From the NCBI GenBank assembly GCA_964390695.1, contig CAYMKI010000160.1, forward strand, positions 1 to 6,891: a DNA stretch of 6,891 nt. The letters are read 5' to 3'. The position numbers and the translations under genes were made by a program. Positions within the stretch are counted from its first letter, which is position 1; every line of letters begins with the position of its first letter. This DNA comes from CAWACC01 sp964390695 (lineage in GTDB: Bacteria > Chlamydiota > Chlamydiia > Chlamydiales > Parachlamydiaceae). The notes under the pieces are model-generated. The model ran no database searches and was not told the DNA's origin. It saw only the letters and a program-made list of their open reading frames with translations. Below are positions 1 through 4,724 of this stretch, piece after piece.

Positions 1-179
1 GCCATAAACCCGCCTTGAAAAGAGGTCCGGGCGGAGGCATAGGACTTTCCTTCGTAGGCACCGGCTGGTACAAGACAGACTATGCTCCCCAAACACCACC
101 TGCTTCAGGTCCCACAGAGTCCAAACCGGCAAACTCCTGCTGTCCCTGTGGTAAAAACAAGGGCTCATGCTCCTCTTGA
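1..179 (+). CDS. FmdB-family zinc-ribbon protein, C-terminal end (5' truncated)
   Basis: The open frame runs in from the left edge (first whole codon at 3) and ends at TGA 177-179, giving 58 visible residues. Near the start, GGGIGLSFVGTGWYKTDYA matches the end of the FmdB regulatory/zinc-ribbon domain, whose members typically carry a segment like FKGSGFYVTDY after two CxxC pairs. Those N-terminal cysteine pairs lie outside the window. The tail after it is Pro/Ser-rich and ends with a small cysteine cluster (CCPCGKNKGSCSS), possibly an extra metal site; that is inference. Members of this family are small cytoplasmic proteins of poorly defined function. The last 15 bases contain the complement of a prmA-type stop on the other strand, a relic of an overlapping convergent neighbour (see the direct repeat at 157-184). 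Confidence 0.82.
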   Translation, partial: HKPALKRGPGGGIGLSFVGTGWYKTDYAPQTPPASGPTESKPANSCCPCGKNKGSCSS

Positions 180-184
180 TGACA
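157..184 (+). repeat. Left copy of 28-bp direct repeat flanking the 475-residue gene
   Basis: This 28-bp segment matches 1777-1804 at 26 of 28 positions, with a constant offset of 1620 bases. The uninterrupted core TCATGCTCCTCTTGA begins with the complement of a minus-strand TGA and ends with a plus-strand TGA. Here the plus-strand TGA is the real stop of the fmdB-like gene, and the minus-strand frame still reads Ser-Arg-Gly-Ala-stop, the end of the prmA-like protein. The copy therefore carries the remains of an overlapping tail-to-tail gene junction. Confidence 0.85.
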
Positions 185-187
185 TCC

Positions 188-222
188 TATACCCAAACGA
201 CCTGAAAATTTGTTTGGGTATA
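188..222. repeat. Palindromic stem-loop, copy 1 (TATACCCAAAC / GTTTGGGTATA)
   Basis: A perfect 11-bp inverted repeat (188-198 with 212-222) encloses a 13-base loop. It lies between the stop of the fmdB-like gene and the stop of the minus-strand 475-residue gene, so it could end transcription from either side. Neither side shows a clean T tract, so it is not a textbook Rho-independent terminator. The same arms and a shared TCAGGT loop motif recur in the opposite orientation at 6091-6121, which points to a dispersed element or protein-binding site rather than a chance hairpin. Confidence 0.75.
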
Positions 223-237
223 CTTAGAGAACCTATG

Positions 238-1665
238 TTAGGTGGAGGCTATAAGATCTGTTAAATTATGCTCTACTACAACTTTATCAAACAGACCTGC
301 ATGGGAAGGTGGGAGTGGAACATTTAGAGTCGTTTCATGTTCGTTTTGGTCACCTATGGTAATTTTACCTACTCTTACACTAAATGAACGTCCCACAAGA
401 GATGCAATATCACCAGTGGTAAATTCTTTGTTTAAGCAACCAATTAAGTGATATTTATCTCCTTTCACCAGGTACACAATCCATGAACGTCGTGGAAGCA
501 CTAGGGCTTCCCCTGGTTTCTCCATATTTTTTAAAATCGCAATGTCCTTTAGGTAAGAAGGGACGTTGTCTTCAATTTTATATAATTTGCGTTCACTGCT
601 AATATATTCTTTAAGTGAATAATTAGCAGGTTCATTTATATGTACCTTCGGCGAGGCAATCTCAGTCTGTGCCAAAGGGCTTTGCGGTCTTGCGAGGCTC
701 AGTTTGGCTAAAGCTATAGAAAGATCGTTAGTTGAAGAGGCAGTACTAGAACACGAATTGCTAAATGATTTGGGATTATCAATAGGGTGAATGGCGGTAT
801 TCGTTGAAGGTGTTATTATGCCGCTAGAGGCTACAAGATCTGTTAAATTATGCTCTACTACAACTTTTTCAAACAGACCTGCATGGGAAGGTGGGAGTGG
901 AACATTTAGAGTCGTTTCATGTTCGTTTTGGTCACCTATGGTAATTTTACCTACTCTTACACTAAATGAACGTCCCACAAGAGATGCAATATCACCAGTG
1001 GTAAATTCTTTGTTTAAGCAACCAATTAAGTGATATTTATCTCCTTTCACCAGGTACACAATCCATGAACGTCGTGGAAGCACTAGGGCTTCCCCTGGTT
1101 TCTCCATATTTTTTAAAATCGCAATGTCCTTTAGGTAAGAAGGGACGTTATCTTCAATTTTATATAATGGGCGTTCACTGCTAATATAGTCTTTAAGTGA
1201 ATAATTAGCAGGTTCATTTATATGTAACTTCGGCGAGGTTATCTCAGTGTTGTTTATGTTAAAATTCCATACTTGATTATTGTTACTGAATTTCAACATT
1301 CGATTCCCCTCAGTATCTTTAGAAACACTCCAATGAAAATAGGGTCCAACGACACCTGTGACAGATGAGGAGCTAGGCACAGCAGATGAGTTAGCAATTA
1401 TGCTGTAGGTGATTTGCTTGATAGTCGCATCATCAAAATCTCCTACATTTATTTCATTTGACAACCTTTGTTCGGACATTTGGACAGAGATTTCACCGTT
1501 GCAGTTTAATACTCGGGCTACTATAGCACATATATCACCTACTGTTGTGGTGTTTGTTAAAGTAAAAGAAACTCCCGAAGAAGCATTTTTTTCTTGGATA
1601 AAGACTTGTCGGAAATTATTACTTTCAGTGAACTGTGAGCAACTTATAGCAGAAGAATCGTACAT
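238..1665 (-). CDS. Putative effector: ubiquitin-like N-terminal segment plus two tandem ~140-residue modules (475 aa)
   Basis: I do not recognise this gene by family. The start at 1665 is supported by AGGA at 1673-1676, seven bases upstream. Residues ~18-92 have the pattern of a beta-grasp, ubiquitin-like fold: two strands, a helix around VGDICAIVARVL, a strand ISVQMSEQRL, then VGDFDDATIKQITYSI, which resembles ubiquitin's last turn and strand. Residues ~141-280 and ~335-475 are two copies of one module differing at only about six positions. Within each, GEALVLPRRSWIVYLVKGDKYHLIG followed further on by FTTGDIASLV vaguely recalls an SH2 domain (Arg-containing strand, then a YHLI strand), but with two extra residues in the FLVRES-like stretch; this is speculation. 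A Ser/Thr/Asn/Pro-rich linker (~281-333) joins the modules. No signal peptide or membrane segment is seen. The gene lies 119 bp downstream of prmA on the same strand, within a segment that looks inserted. A secreted effector role is inferred from modular, eukaryote-like architecture only. Confidence 0.8.
   Translation of the reverse strand: MYDSSAISCSQFTESNNFRQVFIQEKNASSGVSFTLTNTTTVGDICAIVARVLNCNGEISVQMSEQRLSNEINVGDFDDATIKQITYSIIANSSAVPSSSSVTGVVGPYFHWSVSKDTEGNRMLKFSNNNQVWNFNINNTEITSPKLHINEPANYSLKDYISSERPLYKIEDNVPSYLKDIAILKNMEKPGEALVLPRRSWIVYLVKGDKYHLIGCLNKEFTTGDIASLVGRSFSVRVGKITIGDQNEHETTLNVPLPPSHAGLFEKVVVEHNLTDLVASSGIITPSTNTAIHPIDNPKSFSNSCSSTASSTNDLSIALAKLSLARPQSPLAQTEIASPKVHINEPANYSLKEYISSERKLYKIEDNVPSYLKDIAILKNMEKPGEALVLPRRSWIVYLVKGDKYHLIGCLNKEFTTGDIASLVGRSFSVRVGKITIGDQNEHETTLNVPLPPSHAGLFDKVVVEHNLTDLIAST
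245..666 (-). repeat. Intragenic direct repeat, copy encoding the C-terminal module
   Basis: These 422 bp match 827-1248 at a constant offset of 582 bases (194 codons) with nine differences by eye, about 98% identity. The differences are at 252, 286, 568, 587, 588, 607, 645, 657 and 658, so 287-567 (281 bp) is identical to its partner. The repeat ends almost at the stop codon, so the module forms the protein's C-terminus. Confidence 0.95.
827..1248 (-). repeat. Intragenic direct repeat, copy encoding the central module
   Basis: Partner of 245-666. Relative to that copy the protein differs at six sites (Thr/Ala, Leu/Val, Asp/Glu, Pro/Lys, Glu/Asp, Val/Ile); only two of the nine base changes are silent. 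The identical core is 869-1149. The pattern fits recent duplication of one module, or gene conversion confined to the core. Confidence 0.95.
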
Positions 1666-1704
1666 ACAAAATTCCTAATTTTGTTTTGATTTTTTTAACA
1701 AAAT
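1666..1704 (-). promoter_or_regulatory. Leader with two mutually exclusive hairpins; Shine-Dalgarno in one loop
   Basis: In the minus-strand transcript, the arm at 1697-1704 (AUUUUGUU) can pair perfectly with 1678-1685 (AACAAAAU). The same middle arm (1677-1684, ACAAAAUU) can instead pair perfectly with 1666-1673 (AAUUUUGU), immediately before the AUG at 1665. The second hairpin leaves only AGG of the Shine-Dalgarno in a three-base loop. Both stems are 8 bp and A/U-rich, so they would be weak and temperature-sensitive. A translational switch is an inference; AT-rich sequence can form such pairs by chance. Confidence 0.4.
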
Positions 1705-1735
1705 GATTCTATGAAACTGCTCATAAAATCGATAT

Positions 1736-1758
1736 CAGATCAATTTGTTATTGATCTG
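1736..1758. repeat. Perfect 9-bp inverted repeat between prmA and the 475-residue gene
   Basis: CAGATCAAT (1736-1744) and ATTGATCTG (1750-1758) are exact complements around a 5-base loop. On the minus strand it lies 26 bases after the prmA stop and about 70 bases before the start of the 475-residue gene. It could be a terminator for prmA or an operator for the downstream gene. There is no strong T tract after it on either strand, so I do not commit to a terminator. Confidence 0.6.
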
Positions 1759-1776
1759 CCTTGCAGAGGCGTTAAT

Positions 1777-1804
1777 ACAAGGGATCATGCTCCTCTTGAT
1801 AACA
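1777..1804 (+). repeat. Right copy of 28-bp direct repeat flanking the 475-residue gene
   Basis: Matches 157-184 at 26 of 28 bases. Here the minus-strand TGA (1785-1787) is the working stop of prmA, while the plus strand still encodes Lys-Gly-Ser-Cys-Ser-Ser-stop, the end of the fmdB-like protein, with no gene upstream to use it. Upstream in that frame there is a stop at 1773-1775, so the fmdB tail here is a relic about 8 codons long. Confidence 0.85.
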
Positions 1805-2636
1805 GGCTAAACTCAAAGCCTAGCCATTGATTCTTACTTTTCTCAGATACCATTTTCCATCCCCACTCCATTGTCAGAGCTAGGTACGCGTGTTTATCCT
1901 CGTCGAGGATCCCGGAACTATAAACCCGCACCACCCGCGGCAGCAGGGACTTCACACATTCCCAAGCTACGCACTGTTCCGAAGCGATCATATTGATGAC
2001 GACAATACACTCCTCATCTAACTGATTCAATGCCTCGGGAAGGCAGGTGATGATCTTGTCGTCCACACCATTCAACACGGCATTATGACGGGTGTGCTCC
2101 AAGGCCATAGGATCGATATCCACGGCTATTGCCCGCTTAGCTCCCATAGCCACAGCCGCTAAGCTCAAGATGCCGCTGCCGCATCCTATGTCGACCACGG
2201 TTTTTCCTTCGACCCGATTAGCCATCGCTTCGAGAACTAAGGCGGTAGTAGGATGGGAAAGGTCTCCGAAACCGGGTCCGGGCTCCAAGATAAGGGAAGG
2301 CTCCGTCTGCGGATGAGCTGGGGAAATAAAGCCGTAGTCTACCAGCTGGATATGCACCTGGCCGCCATGAAAATCATGCCCATGCCATTCCCACTGCTGC
2401 TTCCAATCGATTTCGGGCAAGGTGTGAGCGTCGATGCTCAAAGCCTCAGGTAAAAGCACCTTAAGTTTTTCAAGCTCAGATTCTTGACCTAATTGAATGT
2501 ATATTTCCTGCGTACCGGTTTCGCTTTCGTCGCTATATAGCACCGTGACGCCGTGCAAGCTGAGTTTTTCCCAAGCTTCATCTATGTTGACATGCGATGG
2601 CAGCTTTATACAGTAATTCTTCTCTGAATCTTTCAT
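1785..2636 (-). CDS. prmA: Ribosomal protein L11 methyltransferase-like protein (PrmA family)
   Basis: Class I S-adenosylmethionine-dependent methyltransferase; PrmA methylates lysines and the N-terminus of ribosomal protein L11 in the cytoplasm. The 283 residues compare with 293 for E. coli PrmA. An N-terminal substrate-recognition half ends in the DWKQQWEWHG segment (~77-86). LEPGPGFGDLSHPTT (117-131) corresponds to the family hallmark usually written LDPGxAFGTGxHPTT. DIGCGSG (149-155) is SAM motif I, VDIDP (172-176) is the acidic strand that binds the ribose, and NMIAS (215-219) stands where most PrmA proteins have NILA. The Glu for Asp, GDL for GTG and NMIAS for NILA substitutions make this a divergent member, so another protein substrate is possible. 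No strong Shine-Dalgarno precedes the ATG at 2636 (upstream bases are A-rich). A clear promoter lies at 2680-2708. Its C-terminal codons lie in the direct repeat at 1777-1804. Confidence 0.87.
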   Translation of the reverse strand: MKDSEKNYCIKLPSHVNIDEAWEKLSLHGVTVLYSDESETGTQEIYIQLGQESELEKLKVLLPEALSIDAHTLPEIDWKQQWEWHGHDFHGGQVHIQLVDYGFISPAHPQTEPSLILEPGPGFGDLSHPTTALVLEAMANRVEGKTVVDIGCGSGILSLAAVAMGAKRAIAVDIDPMALEHTRHNAVLNGVDDKIITCLPEALNQLDEECIVVINMIASEQCVAWECVKSLLPRVVRVYSSGILDEDKHAYLALTMEWGWKMVSEKSKNQWLGFEFSLLSRGA

Positions 2637-2679
2637 TGGTTTTTCTATAAGTAATCGTTATGGATTTGTTAGATGAATT

Positions 2680-2708
2680 ATTATACTGCAGGGCTTAGAT
2701 AGTTTCAA
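2680..2708 (-). promoter_or_regulatory. Sigma-70-type promoter for prmA
   Basis: On the minus strand, TTGAAA (2703-2708) is followed after exactly 17 bases by a perfect TATAAT (2680-2685). Transcription would begin near 2673, giving a leader of about 37 bases before the prmA ATG. This is one of the two best promoter matches in the window. Confidence 0.7.
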
Positions 2709-2801
2709 GCCTTAGAAACGGCCTTAGAAAAGACCACCCAGTTGCCAAGGTATGAATTTATTTAATCCACTAGGTGCTTTAGCCATCTCGATAATGCACA
2801 C

Positions 2802-2829
2802 TCATCAACCCAAGGAGCTTAGTTGATGA
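2802..2829. repeat. 8-bp inverted repeat
   Basis: TCATCAAC (2802-2809) is the exact complement of GTTGATGA (2822-2829), with a 12-base loop. It is upstream of the prmA promoter and has no T tract. Function unknown. Confidence 0.45.
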
Positions 2830-2959
2830 TGTTGTACCTTTGTAAAGGACGGTATTAGGGCTTTTCAAGCCTGCATTTTAGAACCTGTACTGTTGTCTCA
2901 GACTATTCTTCTACTTTATAATAGATTAAAAACTAGATGTATATTTCATGCCGTATGTA

Positions 2960-3012
2960 GCACCCCTACAGGGTGCAACATCTTCTCCATGCAATACCCA
3001 GGGCGATGCCCT
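2960..3012. repeat. Paired small palindromes of a probable dispersed intergenic repeat
   Basis: GCACCC-CTACA-GGGTGC (2960-2976) is followed by AGGGC-GAT-GCCCT (3000-3012). From memory, similar paired motifs (a CAGGGTGCAACATC-like half followed by a CCCAGGGCGATGCCC-like half) recur in intergenic regions of several unrelated bacteria; this was not checked. Seen directly are only the two hairpins. Confidence 0.4.
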
Positions 3013-3071
3013 TGTCATTACCCATTTTATTAGAAAATTTATTATAAGATATCCTTATTGCTTCAAGTTCA

Positions 3072-3104
3072 ACGCAGAGGGCGCGGAGGCGCAGAGACGC
3101 GGAG
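3072..3104. repeat. Short tandem CGC(A/G)GAG octamers, four units
   Basis: Four imperfect octamers, ACGCAGAG, GCGCGGAG, GCGCAGAG and ACGCGGAG, follow each other with one extra base after the first. The block has a much higher GC content than its surroundings. It has a related, oppositely oriented partner of CTCTGTG units at 3329-3354; together they may bound one repeat element of about 280 bp. Confidence 0.6.
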
Positions 3105-3128
3105 TAAAGGCTTAAGAAGCAACAACAT

Positions 3129-3155
3129 AAAATTGCGCGCGAAGCGCACAATTTT
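3129..3155. repeat. Near-perfect 12-bp inverted repeat
   Basis: AAAATTGCGCGC (3129-3140) pairs with GCGCACAATTTT (3144-3155) around a GAA loop, with a single C/A mismatch. The stem ends in TTTT on the plus strand and equally on the minus strand, so a bidirectional terminator is conceivable, but no gene ends close by. Confidence 0.5.
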
Positions 3156-3162
3156 AGCGCTG

Positions 3163-3189
3163 TCATTCAAACCCGTCGGGTTTGAATGA
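3163..3189. repeat. Perfect 13-bp inverted repeat
   Basis: TCATTCAAACCCG (3163-3175) and CGGGTTTGAATGA (3177-3189) are exact complements separated by a single T. A hairpin this tight would open a few central pairs; as duplex DNA it is a near-continuous palindrome, as expected of a protein-binding or recombination site. It lies eight bases after the previous inverted repeat. Function unknown. Confidence 0.65.
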
Positions 3190-3328
3190 ACCCTCTGAGC
3201 ATCAGCGACTCTGCAAATCTGTGTTTGAAATATAAAACGAAGATCCAAGTTATTTCACGATAGAGGGCGCTGAAAGCAGCTGTCTTGTTCTGTGAGGCAC
3301 TCATTTGCTGCAAACTCTTTGTTATATT

Positions 3329-3354
3329 CCTCTGTGTTCTCTGTGGGCTCTGTG
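3329..3354. repeat. Short tandem CTCTGTG repeats, three units
   Basis: CCTCTGTG, TTCTCTGTG and GGCTCTGTG lie in direct succession. Read on the other strand they are CACAGAG units, akin to the CGCAGAG units at 3072-3104, so the two blocks are in inverted orientation. Confidence 0.55.
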
Positions 3355-3428
3355 GTTATTTAATTACAGACTTTGTAGAACACTGAAAACTTACAGAAGT
3401 TTTAGAATAGATCCAAATGCCAGTTTTT

Positions 3429-4601
3429 TTAACTGGGATGTCTAGCAGCCTTTTCAAGCTGCTGCTTAAAGGTGTCCATGGTATAACCCTTCAACTGTGG
3501 AGGAGTGTTATTCTTTAGTTTACCTACCACCACCATCAAGACTTGGTTCAACCGTACTTTCATCAAAGCCTCAACTTCCGGCCCCAGGCTGCCATTTTGA
3601 CATCCATCCAGTAACTCCTGTAAACTTGTTTGCGCTTGCAACAAAGAACTGCCGCCAGAGGCCACGTTTAATTTTTTCTCCATCCCCCAGATACTGGCTA
3701 TCAGATGGCGCGCATCCAAAGCATGCGATACCAGGGCATAACCCAGCACGGCAGCATAATCGCCGTTTTCATGAGCCAGTAAATGCTTAAATTCCGACAT
3801 GACTTCTAAAGTTTGTATATTCATACTCCGCGGCATAGTAGACAGGCCTGCGGCTCCATACGTCAAGGCTTCTGCGTTCCCTTCATTTGCGTTTAAAACC
3901 GACTTCAACAGCTCAATTTGAGCCGCTATAGGTGCTTTAAGGATATTTTCATAAACAGGGCGCAAATCCTCGGCACCTTTTGTTTCCGCAGGGAGCGATT
4001 CCTTTAAAATCGTTTTGATATTTCCCAAAGCTTTTTGTATGCCTTTCAAGTGCTCGATATCCGGTTTTGTATGTTCAGGTTGGTCTTTATCATTAATTTT
4101 CATAATTTTTAATTTATCCCAGCTCACATTTCCCACTTTTGGAGCACTCACCCAATTGGGCGCGGCGGTAGCTAAATAGGAGGGAAAAGAGCCGGCTAAT
4201 CCCAAAAGCACTAGACTGCTGAGAGTAATCTCATCTTTACCCTTTGTATTATTTGCATTAAGTGCAGTTTCCTGCTTTTTCTGTGCTCTAATTAAAAGCG
4301 CTTTGACAAAGGCCGGATTGGACATCTTTTCAGCAAATTCCGGCTCCTGAAATAGAATTCTCTGAAAAGAATTCCTGCCATGCCAGCCTGTATTGTTAAA
4401 AGTTTTTGCATATTTATTCTTTAACTTGCCTTCGAAACTTTCAACCTCTTTTAATTGGACGTCTATTTCCGCCTGTTCATCCGCTCCAACCTTTATTTCG
4501 GGAAGTCTACTTTTGATTCTATCGGCTAAAGCAAGCAATTCCAGGTTTTCATGATCAATCGCCTCCAGAGTTTTTGTCAGCTTGTTTGCCTCAACAGCCA
4601 T
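3429..4601 (-). CDS. Unrecognised helical protein; probably the C-terminal part of the interrupted deubiquitinase-like gene
   Basis: The 390 residues from the first available ATG (4601) match no family I recognise. The sequence is mostly predicted helix: a charged, coiled-coil-prone start (~5-70, rich in Glu/Lys/Leu), a short hydrophobic stretch LSSLVLLGLAGSFPSYLATAA (~127-147) too polar at its end to be a clear membrane helix, then more amphipathic helices (~215-390). There is no Shine-Dalgarno before the ATG; the bases just upstream encode, in the same phase, a Ser/Thr/Pro-rich linker that stays open back to the TGA ending the protease frame at 4722. No ATG, GTG or TTG lies in that stretch. 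I infer that it was translated as part of the upstream protein and is now either unexpressed, made by readthrough, or started weakly at 4601. The stop codon TAA sits in a 6-bp palindrome (3420-3436). Confidence 0.65.
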   Translation of the reverse strand: MAVEANKLTKTLEAIDHENLELLALADRIKSRLPEIKVGADEQAEIDVQLKEVESFEGKLKNKYAKTFNNTGWHGRNSFQRILFQEPEFAEKMSNPAFVKALLIRAQKKQETALNANNTKGKDEITLSSLVLLGLAGSFPSYLATAAPNWVSAPKVGNVSWDKLKIMKINDKDQPEHTKPDIEHLKGIQKALGNIKTILKESLPAETKGAEDLRPVYENILKAPIAAQIELLKSVLNANEGNAEALTYGAAGLSTMPRSMNIQTLEVMSEFKHLLAHENGDYAAVLGYALVSHALDARHLIASIWGMEKKLNVASGGSSLLQAQTSLQELLDGCQNGSLGPEVEALMKVRLNQVLMVVVGKLKNNTPPQLKGYTMDTFKQQLEKAARHPS

Positions 4602-4724
4602 CTCTGGAGAAGCTGTGGATTTTGCTGCAGCAGATGTAGATACTGAAGTAGAAGTCGTAGCCGTAGAAGGAATAGGTGGCAGTGGCCGTGCACTAGGAGA
4701 AGAGGAAGAACTACGAGGCGGTCA
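4602..4724 (-). other. In-frame linker and internal TGA joining the two halves of one ancestral gene
   Basis: From the TGA at 4722-4724 to the ATG at 4601 there are exactly 40 sense codons in the same phase as both flanking frames. They encode a linker beginning PPRSSSSSPSARPLPPIPS and continuing Thr/Ser/Ala-rich, which continues the ...AQASSP ending of the protease without a change in character. The base after the stop is C (UGA-C), a context known to be leaky in bacteria. A substitution in one codon (for example from CGA, GGA or TCA) would explain the interruption. Confidence 0.8.

Larger units (their letters stand above)
2637..3428. other. Repeat-rich intergenic region without a convincing gene
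   Basis: About 790 bp separate the prmA start from the end of the minus-strand gene at 3429. The prmA promoter occupies the left end. The rest holds short palindromes and low-complexity octamer repeats, listed separately. The longest frame (2966-3166, minus) runs through these repeats, begins without a ribosome binding site and has a composition unlike the neighbouring proteins, so I do not call it a gene. I see no tRNA cloverleaf or recognisable gene remnant. Confidence 0.6.

Noticed and set aside
82..264. Plus-strand frame starting at ATG 82
   Set aside because: It overlaps the FmdB-like frame in a different phase, has no Shine-Dalgarno and runs through the stem-loop at 188-222.
242..1033. 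Plus-strand frames at 242-451 and 791-1033 with nearly the same sequence
   Set aside because: Both are antisense shadows of the duplicated module in the minus-strand gene; their similarity only reflects the direct repeat.
185..1776. Insertion sequence or transposon bounded by the 28-bp direct repeats
   Set aside because: No transposase, resolvase or integrase is encoded and the inner ends show no terminal inverted repeats; 28 bp is also unusually long for a target-site duplication.
2966..3166. 66-residue minus-strand frame rich in Cys, Leu and Arg
   Set aside because: It runs through palindromes and octamer repeats, has no ribosome binding site and an odd composition; it is a product of repeat sequence.
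3072..3354. CRISPR-like array of short repeats
   Set aside because: Units are only 8-9 bp, directly adjacent with no spacers of regular length, and no cas genes are present.
4602..4724. Recoding of TGA as tryptophan or selenocysteine
   Set aside because: TGA ends the fmdB-like and prmA-like genes normally, a Trp or selenocysteine makes no sense in a Ser/Pro linker, and no selenocysteine-insertion-type hairpin is evident after the codon.
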